Below are positions 12,686-25,362 of a DNA stretch of 64,000 nucleotides, piece by piece (positions within the stretch are counted from its first letter, which is position 1; each line of letters starts with the position of its first letter). The notes beneath the pieces were generated by a model that saw nothing but the letters and a program-made list of their open reading frames with translations, was not told the origin of the DNA and did no database searches. Position numbers and translations under genes: made by a program. The DNA comes from Lomentospora prolificans (taxonomy: Eukaryota; Ascomycota; Sordariomycetes; Microascales; Microascaceae). The DNA lies in assembly GCA_029532625.1 (NCBI GenBank), contig JARFXM010000008.1, forward strand, positions 1,922,001 through 1,986,000, in the 5' to 3' direction.

Positions 12686-15600
12686 ATGCCGGCTAAACGT
12701 CCAAGAACTAAAATGAAGTCTGTAGGAAATTCGTGGGTAACGTGGAAAACGCCCTTCTACGCCGGTACCGAAGACGCGCGCTCTAGACGAACCCATCAGT
12801 ACGAAACGGGGCGCTTTCGCCGGCGTCGATATTCTAGAAGTAAGCTTCAGTCAGCGAAGCAGACCGATTTAACATCGAACCCGTGCCGGCTCAAACATAC
12901 CGACTATTGCCCAATTTGGAAAGGTCCTTCATACAGACGTCGCGACTGCGTGGCCGATAAACCCGTGAAGTCGAAGCGTCTGCGGAAAACACATGCCCCT
13001 CTGGCGAGGCTCCATCGCCATTGGAAATTAGTCAACGCTCGCTTCGATAAGCAACCCGCAAGTCAAGCGCACCTTTTCTCCAAAAAAGAACCGGCGGTTT
13101 ACGGGAAGCGTTTCGTGTATTCCGTTCAAAGCCGCCATCCTCGCCTGAGAAGGGTTAAAAAGCTGCATTATCGCCGCGTTGCCCTTTCGTCACACCTTTC
13201 TGAACAGAAATCTGGAAGTTTCAAGAACGTGCGATCGATACTAAGGAGGCCTTGTGCTGAACAGCAATCGGCAAAACTTGAGAAGAGAGTCGTTTTTATT
13301 GGGCCTCCTGAAATCCGAACTACCGTATCGCGCGGTACTGAAAGTCCCCGTCACCCGCGAGGGATATTTGCCCACAGACAACCTGCCATTACTCCTTCGG
13401 CACCCCAACATAGGCGAGAGCGAGGGCCTACACTCCCACTTACGACGGATTCGCCCTCGGATATCGCGTTACCCAGAGGCCACAAGCGCCGAGCGGACGA
13501 AGCTGAACTGGAGACACCGCTAACTACTGACTCTATCACACTCAGAGTCACCGATGCCCTGTCCCATGTTCACCAGGCGGGCTTGCTTCTAGGAAAAGTA
13601 GATCACGGCATGCTTACTACGGTGAAGGGAGCTGCGCAATCTTTTTTTACCACAATGACGAGCATACTTGCGCATCTTGAGAATGGTACTCGCCAACTAC
13701 CAGGCCAAATCGCGGCGATTGGTGTGTGATCGGAAACCCCACCGCCTTCTGTTGCGTGTCGCTAATATTTCATCAATTTTTCAGCAAGCCGGCGAATCTG
13801 GTCCTTTTTGGAGCGCCGTGCTCGGGATGTTGATGGTCCTAGTCCCCGAGTGAAGCGAATCAAATTTTCTGACCCCAGCGATGCCGCCGTTTCAAATGAA
13901 AACATTTACACTCCTCAGCCCTTGCTCACCCCGAATACGCTAGAGAGTAATGCAGCATCCCGCCCAGAGGACCATCAGCTCCAATGGGTTCCACATGAAG
14001 ATCTGGCTGTTATCTCGGATGGCGTAGGCAAGTTGCTGAAATTTTTAGCTCAGCTCTATCATGATCTTGATGAGAACTTTGACCCCTCATCTGAGCGGCC
14101 GGCGACGCCTATGACAAAGTTTGTCGCAGGGGATAGCTTTGTCCCGTACCTTCAAGCGCTGGTGTACAGCGACGAGAAGACACCTCCCCTGGATGAGACT
14201 ACCTATTTAGAGAGACGGCTGCTTCTCTGTCGCGCGATTGATAAGGCGGAGTCAATACTGCCGGATCTTTACACCACTTTCCCTGACTCTATCAAGATGG
14301 TGCAGCCCAAGCCCACATCTACCCTTCAATCAGAGCTGTTTAGCCGGACCGCACATAGAGATTTTCGGCTCCTTGTCTCTTTTCTATCCCAGCTGAGTCA
14401 AATATGCAGTAGGACGGTGTTTTCATACCCCCTGCCTCACGGACACGTCGAGGTTGTCCTGAGAGACCTGGAGGCCCTGACGAGGAACCGAATAATGCCA
14501 AGCTTGTATCGGGTAGAGCCCGTGGCCTATCATTTTTTGGGACCACCAATTGAGCAACAAGCCGCCGATCCCGAACCAATTGCACGCCTTATTGCGATGC
14601 CTGGGGAATTTCCTACTGAAGTGGATGCAAGCTGCATAGCGGATCGCGCAACAAGAGAATCTTTGGGGAAGGCGCAAGACGAAGGGCTTATGTCGAGCCT
14701 TGCCCCCCGTGGAAATAATCCGCCTGCCAAGGCAATACGATCTCGATTGGCAGCTAAGACGCGATCGTACCTACTGTCAAGTCGGTTTGGAATTAATAAA
14801 AAACGATTCCACCCCCTCCCTCGGTCGACGCTCAATCTTAGGACTCAGACCGACCATAACGAGGGGTTGAGTGTAGCTCCCCTAAGCTGTGCAGAACCGC
14901 GAGAGGAAGCGCAAAGGAAATTACACACGGCAGCACTGCGTCAGATGACGGCGCGGCGGACGAGAGCTCGCGCTTTCCAAGAGGTGCGGAAAAGGCAAAA
15001 GCCCTCCAGGCCCTACCTGTTCACTCCGGGGAGAGAGACTTGTACGACGACAGACGGGCGACCCGGAAAATGCTTGAAGACGTCTCCGGTCTCTGTGTCC
15101 GCACATGAGGCACTAACTTCGCTCAGGGGTGTTGCTAAGGACAAGTCGGCAGCCAACCTAACTCGCTCTGTTACAACCCAGACTCACGATCGCCAAGAAT
15201 CACTTAACTGTTTTGACTGGTGCAAGGAAGAACACCAAGATAAGATTCGAGCTTCCACGGGACCAAAAGATGGCCTGCCAGAGGCTTTCCTCGATTCATT
15301 CGAAGAATTGAAAGTCTCAAATCTAATTGCCGATCGTCGGCGTAGGGAGCGAGAGGAGGAAGAACGGAAACAAGAGCTAGAGAAGCAGCGCGCAGAAGAG
15401 GCGCGGCGCCTGGCAGAGGAAGAAGAGCAGCGTTTGAAGGACGAAGAAGAACGCGTGGCTCGGCTTCGGTCGGAAGCCCGCCAACGTGTGCACCTGCGTG
15501 CACCGAATTGTCCGTTGTTTCCTCCGCTATCGCCTGATTGGGCCGCGCGGGTCCACGCAGCTCATACGCAGGATTCGAGAGGCCCGGTCGCAAAGTCTTT

Positions 15601-16246
15601 GGAAGCCGATTTACTCCGACACGATTTCGCTCGTCTTGTACCTCCGACAGTCTGGTTAAACGACTCGGTGGTGAATGGTAGCCTCCTCTGGCTTGACAAA
15701 TTCGTCAACGAGGCGGCAGGTATCATTGATGTCAAGGCACAGACTCGAAAGTGCTTAGTACTTGGGTCGTTCTTCTTCAAGAGGCTTACCGAGCAGGGGG
15801 TTAAGCAGACCGAGCGTACACTCCGACGGCACGGTGTCCATAAGCACAACCTCCTGGACCTAGATATCATTATGTTGCCTGTTTGCGAGGCCAATCACTG
15901 GACACTCATGGTTGTTCACCCTAAACTGCGGACCATTGCGCATTTAGATTCTCTAAACCCGAGAGGCCACGAGCCCCGAATGTCTCTGGTTCTCGAGTGG
16001 ATCAAGACCATCCTTGGTGACCTCTTCCTCCGGGATGAGTGGCGTTTTGTTAAGTATTCAACGCCACCCCAAACCAACGGATATGATTGTGGAGTTCACA
16101 CTATTCTGAACGGAATGTGCCTGGCTCTTGGCCTGGACCCTGTTCAAGCGTACTCCTCGGACGAGCTGCCGAAGCATCGGGAGAACATTGCGGCCGTCCT
16201 TCTGAATAATGGGTTCAAGGAACAGTTTAGTCTCCAGAACTGTTAA
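12686..16246 (+). CDS. Ulp1-family SUMO (Smt3) protease, C48 peptidase
   Basis: Two exons, 12686-13721 and 13785-16246 (intron GTGTGT...TTTTCAG, 63 nt), encode about 1165 residues. The C-terminal 250 residues form the cysteine protease domain. All four catalytic positions are visible: His about 1050 (EANHWTLMVV), Asp about 1067 (AHLDSL), Gln about 1108 (PPQTNGYDCG) and Cys about 1114 (YDCGVH). VWLNDSVVNGSLLWL marks the domain start. Before it is a charged coiled coil of RERE and EEER repeats (about residues 865-920), and the first 250 residues are very basic. Ulp1/Ulp2-type enzymes mature SUMO or remove it from nuclear proteins. The long N-terminal extension could mean either type. The start is the ATG at 12686; an ATG at 12661 stops within 12 codons. 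Confidence 0.88.
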
Positions 16247-19200
16247 GAGCCAATGGCTCTCTGATATCGCCTCCAGGATCCGCGGTGACTATTCACCGCT
16301 TCGCCTAGGTCACGCGATAGGGAGGCTCTCTATATTCCCCCGCCCCCTTTCCAACCTGTTCTATATCATGAAAGGCGGGCAGCTTCAGTCTCTTAGGATA
16401 ATTAAGATACGCACATCGACTTCGTTATGAGCGATTCAGCTATGATGTACCTCTATTGCCGGTCCGCATTTCGCGCGTAGTTGATCGTTTTCGTCCGAGT
16501 TCATTATTCATTTGCTCTTCCTTTCTCTTTTCTTTGTTACATGTCTTTTCAGGGTCCTGGAATTGTTAGGAGGCAGGGGAGAAATATACCAGGGCTGGTA
16601 CTACGAAGTATGTCTATATTATGATAATCATGGCTTTCGCCTTCTATTTCGAGGGCTACCGCGGCCTCTACACTACTTAAGCGTTTGTCGTCTTACGCGA
16701 TGAATGACCAGGGCAACTAAATCGGATGCTGGCCCTGAGATCACCGTTGGGAGACGCCAAGTACAACATAACCGGTGTGTTTCTTGGGGAGGTAAAAGAA
16801 ATGATACAAACAGTTCTCCGGTCGATTCCCAGAAGCGCTGGTCGCAAGTAAATCCGTCAATGAAAGGCCAAATCGATTTCTATGTGGGTCAACCAAGGTG
16901 CTGTGGCCCGACCGCTCAGCACTGACCTAGACTTCTCAAGAAAATCGGATCCGACTAGCACACTGCGAAGTGTGCGGGCGCAACAGGAAGGGCGAGCAGT
17001 GGTAAGTGGCCTCAACGCATGCTGGTAGTATCAGGCACTAGAGCAGGCGATCAACGGGCTAGAGAGTCGCCAGCGAAGTGGGTGAGCATCCGAAAAGCTG
17101 GTCAGAAAACACGGGTGATGGGTTACAAGAGAAAATGATAAGTATAAGCAGTAAGAAGGAGAACAATCTACAAAACGGGTTGAAGTATCAAAGACGCATC
17201 GCATAACTTGGTCGGCGAGGAGAACCCAAGAAGAAGGAACGTCGAGCCTCTCGGAGGTTTGATGCGTCAAGGTGGTGTGGATGCTGGCATGCCCATAAGT
17301 GTACCAAAGATTCGTCTGTGGATAAGCCTGATGCAACCATTTCTGGAAGGATTCTAGAAAATTTCACTCAAGCCACCCAACCATCCCCGTAAGTCTGGAT
17401 TCTTCCCTTGCCGTCCCCTTTTGTTTTGCTACTCCGCAATACCGTCCTTTCCTATCCAGAGCGCCCCGAATGGGTCGAGTATACATGTGTCTGCTGGAAG
17501 CATGTGTTTACGCTGGTGGCATGCCCATTGTGGTGGTTATCTCGAAGCGCAACCATCAATTTCATGATCCAGTATTTGTCTGGGTCTTCCAGGGGGTTAT
17601 GGCGCACTTTCTTTGCAACGCCAGGCTGGCCTTCAATTCCTTGGGCAAGAAAGCGTTTTGGTGTGATGGCTCAAGAGCGCTCGACGGATAGAGAACGTGC
17701 CACCGCTAATGCAGCTGACCTGCCACAGACGTGCTTTCTGTCACTTTGCCTGTCCCAGCGTCACATTCTTACACCCTGGGGCATGGATCATCGCTGTGGT
17801 AATAATGTGTATGCTTAGCGTGTTGCCGGTCGTGTCTCAGACGAAGCTCGGCGCGGGCGAGGTCGGGTTTCTTTTGCTCGAACAAAGAGCAATTTTCACC
17901 CGTTCGTCCTCATCAATGTATGAGGAACATGAACGTTCTGGTCTTACTTCTCCTACCCAGGCTGGTTATTTCAAAATTCGTTCTCGTCGCTCTCAAAATG
18001 TTCTTCTCCTTCGGCTTGACAGCGTTTGAGAGGAAGCCACCATCCATTGTCGGGGCTTGACCCCCACGACCCCCCTCGTCCATCCCCGGTCTAGCCCAAA
18101 CAATTGAACCAGTCTTGGTTGGTGATGTACTCCACTGTATCCATGCCCTCTGCGCCTTCGGTAGGTAGTATTCACCGGTTTGGAACAAGAGAGATCAATC
18201 CTTCCTTGCCTGAAAATGGTACGCTAAATAACACTGGTGGGTCGTTGGAAAAACGACAGAGCAATATTGCGTGGAGCACCTCAGTAACGAGGGCCGCACG
18301 TGGGACGTGGATGCAGAGACCACGATGCACTCTAGCTCTGGGTGGAGGAAGCTGAGCCTCGAGGGTCGGTCGTGGAGAAGGCAAGGGTAGCAAAGACTAC
18401 AAAGTATACATCCGAGGATAGACATGACGCGAGAATAGACTACGAAGTACGCGGACGTGTTGAAGAGGGCGCAGTGTGATCGACGACGAATGGCTGGTTG
18501 TTCGCCTTGGGGAAGAAGACAATAGTTTTAATACTTCATGAAATCCGGCGCCCTAAAATTGATCAGTGACCACTTTCCCCGACACATTAACCATGACAAC
18601 CGGAAGAACCAAGTGTGTGTATTCGCGTGTAGGCCCCAAATCCAACCAATAGAGTCGGCGAATAATATTGAAAGTCGACTTACCGGCATCGAGCTATGCG
18701 CGGTTCGGGCGGCCGTTACACCCTGACGGCCGGTCTGCGAAATGGGAGACAAATGAAGGCACCTGCCTCGATTTCCCAAATCCGCCCACAATAATTGTCC
18801 CCTTTCGGCTCTCCCAATCGTTCTCCCCTGTCGACGGCGAGGCTCAAGAAGGCGGTTCGAGCCTTTTAAGGCGGCCAGGGTCCATCGCCAGGCAGTAGAA
18901 GATTGACTATGTCAACCTCGCTGCTTGGGAAAGGACATTGAAAGTTGGGTGAGTTCGCCAGCTACAAGACTTTATGTAAGGAAATGGAGGATGAGCATTA
19001 CGTTCGCATTTTACGCTTCCCTTAGTTGGCTGTGCAGGTGCCGAGCGATCTTCTTTTGAGGCCCGTACAAAGTACAAGCAGAGAGGGCCGGATCATTGGG
19101 CGCTGCCTCACACAAAATCGCCCCAATTTAGGTAGGGGGTTTTCTGGAAGGCGAATAAGTCAGAGATTGAAGAAGCGGGCACTGCGGAGGCGGCTGGCCG

Positions 19201-22044
19201 AATATTTCCAGTCAGCCAAACCCATCGACCCAAAGTTGCAATTACCTGCTCAAAGCAACCGGCCCGCTCTTTCCACCCATTTTTCCATAGGCTTCGGCGC
19301 AGGGTCTCTGTCCACAACGTCGAGAAATACCTTTATGGTACTTGTCGACGTAGTTTCCATGAGTGGTCCAATCCAATATGAAGTGCCACTTGGTCTGATC
19401 CCTGAGAAGATCAAAACTACCCTTAGCCAATTATGGCTCGTTTTGAGGAGCAGTTACTCCGCATAAATAGTTTTCATTGGCTCAGTACCAGACCTTCCAT
19501 GCTTCTAGCAAAATTCTACAGACAGCAAAGTCTTCTGAAGTATTACTTCTCAATCTTGGATGGGACGCGGGCTCTCCGTCCTCCGTGCACCAACCGCCCC
19601 TCTTCTTCATGACCGTACCACACATTGGCCCATGAGCTGGCTCCACGTGCCTCATGATCAGTCCATAGACTGGCTTTTTCTTTCTTTCTTTTTTTTTTTT
19701 TTTCTTTTTTTTTCTCGGTTTTAACTTTTTTATCCATCCAGGACAAGCTCGTAAGAGAGCGCAGGGCAACTCCTTCGAAGAAGGTTGTGCATTCTTCCCA
19801 TCTTCCCAATTGAGGAATTCTAGTGATTCTATGATGCGTTAATGTTCAACTTCCTGAACGGCAAGGTGGTCGAGTACCAGCGGGCTGGGATGGATAGCTG
19901 GTCACGCCTCAAGAGGCGATGAAACGATTAAGCCTCTAATCCCCTCGCCACTCCCTCCAGGCTTCGGATATATAGACGAATGCCATAATGAAGCGGAACC
20001 GGTGGTCTCTCCATCGCCAAACCTCACAGTGTACAGAAATGGCCTGTCGGGTCGCGCCTGCCCACTTGAAACTCTTACTGGGTCTCCCATCTCGGCTTCA
20101 TCCGAGCAACTATAGCATATGCATCCTCTCAAAGTTCCTACGTCAATATGCTACACAAGTATTCGTTCTCATTGATAACACACGGCTATATTAGCAAAGG
20201 ATCATCGAATATTGTCGTTGGAAGGCTGCAACTCTAGCCAGCTTCTCAACTTCTGGTCGACTCAAGATGAGTCCAAGGGTTGATGCTTGAGAGACTACTT
20301 TTCGTGGGAGGTCTGCAGTTACTCGCTAGTGCTTGTCTACTAGCTTTCCGTAAATCGATTTAGGAGCTCACAATTGCGCACGGCACTTTGCATGGCATGG
20401 TCTAGAAGAAAAGGCTCGCTCTTGCGTTCGTAGTTGAGATGCTTCGACCCGTGAAAATACACTGAAGAGCTTCCCAGCCTTTACGTGAGCGGGGTGTTGT
20501 TTGTACGCGATGTTGCCGGCCACTACCCTCGATATGAATATGGAACGTTAGTGCTAACTGACCTCGTGTGCTGGAGGACGATGAGGGGCGCCATATTTTG
20601 TAGCTGGCAGTATTACTCCTAGATTCCAGGGCTCTGTTTGGTAGGTGAAAGCAAACACACAGCCAGCAATCGAGATGCACCAAAGACTGATGGGATTGAA
20701 TTTCACGGGTGACCACAGTGTGTGTGGCTCTGACCAGGGCCAAGTCAAGCAGGTCGATGCATGAGGTGGTGCGAGAGGGCGCACTGTGTACTTGAGCATT
20801 AGCGCGAATACCCCTTCACAAGTCCTTGGACTCTGGAAAAGGTGTGGTGAAGTACTCGGAGATTAAAGTAACCCCCATGACCATATAACTCAGGAAGTCG
20901 ATGAAAGGCAACCGTCCTTTAAGCACTGTGTACATCAGCGATACATTATACCCTGGGCTGTCGCCGAAGCCGAATCTCTTCCCCTCGACTGGTTACAAAG
21001 GAACATTCTATCCGTGTTCCTTTCCCTGTTTGTGCAAGGCGCTGTCCCGCAAACCCCGATCCCTCAAAACCACCTGCATCGCCTCCTTTCGTTTTGTTAC
21101 CCCCGTTTCTCCTACAGACCCTCCTCCTCCTCTCCCTCTCGTTTCCCAAACCACCAAATCAACTCAACAAGTCACCCCTCCCCTTTTAAATAGACAAAAA
21201 GTCCCACTCCTTTTCTCGAGACCACGAAGGGATTTGGTTTCACAATCTAATTCTCGCCGATATTCTAATAATAACGAAGTCTACCTTTCGAGCCTCGCTT
21301 TTGTTCGCCCGATTGACGACCAACGCCTCTTATTCGCACAAACTCGCTGCCGCCCGATAATCTACAGCGGCCATTTTTTCTTCAGGATCTCAAAATCCAC
21401 CAAGCTCTGGAGGGGAAAAAGAGCGCAACAAACGGCATTTTCTTCCGAAACCACGTGCGGTCTCCCTTCTCGTTGCAACATTCAGGCCCTCGCGCCCTCG
21501 GCTCGACACATTTTCACGTTTGTTGCTTGTAACCCCGATTCTCACCTCATCGATACCTGTTGGCGCCACGATTGCGAACCTAAACCCACCCTCTGGATCT
21601 TCCTTCCGCCTCATCTACATTGGACAACCCACGGGACTTTCGGTCTAGCTTATACGCCACGAAAGTTTAAGCACCTTTTGCGCACGTCAAGCCTATAAGA
21701 CGGACTCGCTGTCACATTCGGTCGCCCGCACGCCTCCCTTATTCCGTTTCAATTATTAATTCCCTCTGCTCTTCCGGGCAGGCATCCTTCAGTTGGTGAC
21801 AGACAGCGTCGAACTTCTTGAGACTGAGCTGATGTCGAGTTTGCTCTCCTGACTTCGTCCCCGACCATCAGAACATCTCCCCACCGCTACAGCGGCTAGT
21901 TTCGATTCCTTTCGTGACGACGCATCTTTGGCCTAGTGACGTACTCGCGCCTGGATATTCGCATGGGGAGCACTTGAGCCGCTCGCTCTCTTCTCTCCTC
22001 CTACCCTTGACCACCACCAACGGTGCGTTTAACGGGGAAGAGAG
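16247..22044. other. Large gene-poor region with a long CT-rich leader at its right end
   Basis: About 5.8 kb without a gene I can recognise. The open frames (such as 17408-17818 and 19026-19466 on the plus strand) lack known motifs and overlap frames of similar length in other phases. A poly-T/CT tract lies at 19677-19715. From about 20990 to 21790 the plus strand is strongly pyrimidine-rich, like a promoter or long 5' leader for the RGS gene at 22045, and contains a 265-codon open frame (20901-21698). No transposase, reverse transcriptase or long terminal repeat was seen. Confidence 0.4.
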
Positions 22045-23088
22045 ATGGTCGTGTCGAGCATACGCCGACAGTCTCCGTCCTCGATGAAGTCTAACCACCG
22101 CGAATCCTCTTCCAGGGCCTCCTCATTACTCGAAAGCTGGGATATTAGCCTGCGCACCATGATGCCAAACGCGTCGAGGCCACCTAGTGGTGCCTTCCTA
22201 GCGACGACTTACAACCCTCCAACATTATCCGACATTCTCTCTAACATGTCTCCGCCGCCATGGACGTTAAGTGCGTTTATGGCTTACCTATCTCAGAATC
22301 ACTGTCTCGAGACTCTAGAATTCACCATGGAGGCTGAGCGGTACCGAACCGAATATAACAACGTCATCGTCGAGAGAAGAACGCCCGTGTATGACGAGAA
22401 CGAATACATGTGCTCTCTTTGGGCGAAGTTGATGGAAGCTTACATTGTTCCGTGTTCGCCGCGGGAAGTCAACCTTCCCTGCCCGGTTCGTGACGGTCTT
22501 CTAAGCCATCCTTGCTCTACAACTCCACCACATCCCTCCCAGCTCGACGAGGCTGTCAACATAGTTTACGAGCTCATGAACGACTCCGTCCTAGTACCGT
22601 TCATTGAGTCGGTCTGTCCTTTTTCCACGGACCACCATATGGAGGAGGACATCCCTGATCGCCGCCATAGCCGGTCTCGCATGCGCTCTACCAAAGATGC
22701 CTCTCCAACTCGACGCGACAGTAGCCGGTCGCCTAAATTTTTGCCGGCTGTCTTAGGAGGTAGAGCGAGCCGGTCGGCTTCTACCTCGGTTGAAGCTGTT
22801 GACCGCGCCGGCTTGACAGATGACAGCGGGGGTTCAAATTCCCCGCCAGCAATGGAACCCATGACTCCTCCGATGACCCCGCCAACCTCGGAATGGGCCT
22901 TTGCGTCGTCTCCGCCCGGTGGCCTCCAACGGGCCCTCAATGCTCACAATAATGGATGGAAAAAGGTTGGGGCGAAACTTGGCCTCAGTAAAAAAGGGAA
23001 GTCCGGTCAAGCGAAGCACCACCATACCGCGTCGACTTCGTCACCGGCGGATAAAGATGTGCCCATGACTGACGACAACCGCTTATGA
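22045..23088 (+). CDS. RGS-domain protein (regulator of G-protein signalling)
   Basis: A single open frame of 347 residues. The RGS fold occupies about residues 50-195: PTLSDILSNMSPPPWTLSAF, then QNHCLETLEFTMEAERY, then LMEAYIVPCSPREVNLP, then ELMNDSVLVPFIESV. These match the helices of the family that speeds GTP hydrolysis on G-alpha subunits. Domain position and size resemble the small fungal Rgs2/RgsA type rather than the DEP-containing Sst2/FlbA type. The tail is rich in Ser and Pro and contains EPMTPPMTPPTSEW and HNNGWKKVGAKLGLSKK. The TGA at 23086 is followed in the same frame by 288 open codons, so the true C-terminus is uncertain. The ATG at 22045 is preceded by a long CT-rich leader. 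Confidence 0.85.
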   Translation: MVVSSIRRQSPSSMKSNHRESSSRASSLLESWDISLRTMMPNASRPPSGAFLATTYNPPTLSDILSNMSPPPWTLSAFMAYLSQNHCLETLEFTMEAERYRTEYNNVIVERRTPVYDENEYMCSLWAKLMEAYIVPCSPREVNLPCPVRDGLLSHPCSTTPPHPSQLDEAVNIVYELMNDSVLVPFIESVCPFSTDHHMEEDIPDRRHSRSRMRSTKDASPTRRDSSRSPKFLPAVLGGRASRSASTSVEAVDRAGLTDDSGGSNSPPAMEPMTPPMTPPTSEWAFASSPPGGLQRALNAHNNGWKKVGAKLGLSKKGKSGQAKHHHTASTSSPADKDVPMTDDNRL

Positions 23089-23100
23089 GACGAACAGGCC

Positions 23101-23955
23101 ATGTCACTACCAGTAACCTCCGCCACAGCGCCCTCCAGATCGGTAACTCCGTCCCAACCCTCGGAGGAAGGGCAACAACACGCAGACCCGGGATGGGAAG
23201 AACCCCACCCAGGCCAGCGGTTGCCAAACCTGACCGGGTCACCAAATTGGGACGGGAGGTCTGCGAGAGCTGAGTGTCGCTGTCTTTCAGGTGGCGGAGA
23301 GTACAGGGGTGGCATGGTCGCAAAAGTATATGCCGATCATCGCAGTCATCGGTATAGGATCCAGCGGCCGTCGTTTGTTAAACGAGACGTTCGAATCCGA
23401 CGGCATCCGAAGGCGCAATCTCGTGCTGCAGACGGCGGTGAACGATGGGATCCAATAGGGCTGGGGTTGAATGGTTCTGTCCTTGACTCAAAAGGGGAAT
23501 CCGCAGCCGAGACGTTGTCCAGAATATCGGTGGATGCAGAATATAACGGGGATACCAGAACGGACATGAGCGTAGGGACGGATGTTCCAACATTATGCAC
23601 CGACGACACACTCGTTCCAGTTTCATCGCCCTCTCTGCCTCACCAACTCAGCGATCTTTCTCAGTTTCTCGATAGCTTTCCGGCTGGCGGTGACGGTCGA
23701 CCTGCTACTTTACTCGGAGCCGATGCTCTCAGCGATGTCGGGCCACAGGACGCGTATGGTTGGGAAGCTGAATTGGACAGAAGGCTGATGGTACATGCTC
23801 GCGGAAAGCATTCTGGCCTTCCGCACCCCTTCACAAGTACGATGCGCAGGAGTAATCTCGGAGCACGTAAGCTATTCCAGCGTGTGTTCAGCCTCGGCGG
23901 TCCTCGGGCCGCCGATGACATCGACTCTGATCGGAGAGCCAGCGTGGCAAATTAG
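23101..23955 (+). CDS. Open frame in phase with, and 12 bases after, the RGS gene stop; unknown
   Basis: 284 codons, in the same frame as the RGS gene and separated from it only by TGA plus four codons. No domain is recognised. The second half reads like a disordered fungal tail with a basic segment, STMRRSNLGARKLFQRVF. It could be a C-terminal extension of the RGS protein reached by splicing, a separate gene, or chance. An intron starting GTAAAA at 22988 and ending TTTCAG at 23290 is 303 nt, a multiple of three, and would join the RGS frame to this one while removing the TGA. This is inference. Confidence 0.35.
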   Translation: MSLPVTSATAPSRSVTPSQPSEEGQQHADPGWEEPHPGQRLPNLTGSPNWDGRSARAECRCLSGGGEYRGGMVAKVYADHRSHRYRIQRPSFVKRDVRIRRHPKAQSRAADGGERWDPIGLGLNGSVLDSKGESAAETLSRISVDAEYNGDTRTDMSVGTDVPTLCTDDTLVPVSSPSLPHQLSDLSQFLDSFPAGGDGRPATLLGADALSDVGPQDAYGWEAELDRRLMVHARGKHSGLPHPFTSTMRRSNLGARKLFQRVFSLGGPRAADDIDSDRRASVAN

Positions 23956-24663
23956 CGACTAGGGTCCGCGATATCGGAACAAGAGCTATTCAACGTGGGG
24001 GACCTCGTGCAACACGTGCCGTTGCACACTGTTGATTCATAGATCAAATTGGGCTGCGACACGAAGCCTGGGCATCGCATATTCACGCAGCCCCGTGCTA
24101 TGTTGCATACAGAGCGTTGTGGACACAATTGCTTGTCTTTAGGACGGGATAATGGCTTGTTTCATATTTTTCTTCCTCATTTTTTTTTTCTTGTCAGATC
24201 TTGTCTCCTAGACTGGGGAGGGTTTTCGGCCGGGGTTTAGGACCGGATCGTTTGTTTCACGAGACATGTTCACGGCATATACGGCAATGCATGATAGACG
24301 CGGGCTGCACCTAACGAAGGGGAAAGGCGTTTTGTGTTTCTTCAAAAGAGCGAAGTGCTTTGGCTGGCAAAGGGAGATTTTTCGTTGGACATGCCACCAT
24401 ATCTCCCTTTTTGGGCCTCTAAAAACTTTTAGCATGGGAGGTTCCGTCGGAGTTGGACTAGGCAAGGCGTTTGGATTGTTGGAAATCGCTTGCTTCCCCA
24501 ACAAATTAGAATATAATCAATTCCTCAGACCTGAGCATCAAGCGTCGCAGATTGGCCTATTCACGTATCGTTGATATCATATCTAGTAAGTAAAAGACTG
24601 CTCCCCAGGGTATACTTTGGTACGTCTCCACGGCCTGAGTTAGCGCGTGGAGTACGTCAGTAT
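23956..24663. other. Intergenic region
   Basis: About 700 bases between the RGS locus and the dioxygenase relic. No supported gene. A T-rich tract sits at 24178-24190. Confidence 0.35.
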
Positions 24664-25119
24664 ATCAATACCCACGAAGCCATCCCGATACGAAAACGCC
24701 GGTTTCATCCTCCGCCGCAGCAGCGCACACCAAAAGCGGCAAGAAGTGATCTGGGCCGCCGGGGGGGACGCATCTCAAAGCTGTAAGGCAGCTCGGGCTG
24801 CGGCGTCGTCGTCGTCGGAGGACGAGGAGGAGGACACGCGGGGCGCGGAGGTGGCGGAGAATGGCGAGGTTGTGAAAGGATGCAACGGCGGATCCGAGGA
24901 TGGGCGACGTTGGAGGTGCGAAGGGTGGAGAGGGCGGCGCCGATGCGGAAGTGGGCCTCGGGGGTCTTCTTCGGAGAGGACGGAGATTTGGGTGAACGGT
25001 GGTTGTGGCCGGCGGGTGGATGAGGAGGAGGGGGATGAAGACGCCGTGGTCCCAGCCTTTGGGGGTTGGGGGGGAAGTGGAAGACGGGGTTAGCTCGTGG
25101 TTTCGGGGAAGGGGGGCTT

Positions 25120-25121
<2 letters not shown>

Positions 25122-25153
<32 letters not shown>
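25122..25153 (+). repeat. Poly-T run (32)
   Basis: 32 consecutive T on the plus strand. It lies inside the intron of the dioxygenase pseudogene, where it reads as poly-A. Confidence 0.95.
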
Positions 25154-25154
<1 letters not shown>

Positions 25155-25348
25155 GCCTCGCTCCAAGGAAACCCGGCGGTATAGCGGTCTACAACGCAAT
25201 GGGGTGTTGCCGCCAAAGGAGTAACACACCCTCTATCGGTGTCTAAACGGGGTTGTAAGGCCTCAGCCTCCATAGCATCCCGAATCCCGACCGCGATCTC
25301 GGGGGCCCCGGGGGGGGGGTCGTACCTTAAGCTGTAAGAAGGCAGGAA

Positions 25349-25362
25349 GGGGGGGGGGGGGG
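25349..25362 (+). repeat. Poly-G run (14) in dioxygenase coding sequence
   Basis: 14 consecutive G on the plus strand, read as C on the coding strand. It falls between DLYYDYYN and YSLRYD and coincides with a change of reading frame. A second run of 10 G lies at 25310-25319. Confidence 0.95.

Noticed and set aside
13254..13523. Open frame inside the SUMO protease exon 1
   Set aside because: Shadow of the long protease frame.
17408..17818. 136-codon plus-strand frame in the first desert
   Set aside because: No motif, and overlapping frames of similar length in another phase; composition does not favour coding.
19026..19466. 146-codon plus-strand frame
   Set aside because: No recognisable domain and no splice partners; treated as chance.
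24705..25229. 174-codon minus-strand frame with a Lys-run
   Set aside because: It is a shifted frame through the dioxygenase relic and its poly-A intron, not a separate gene.
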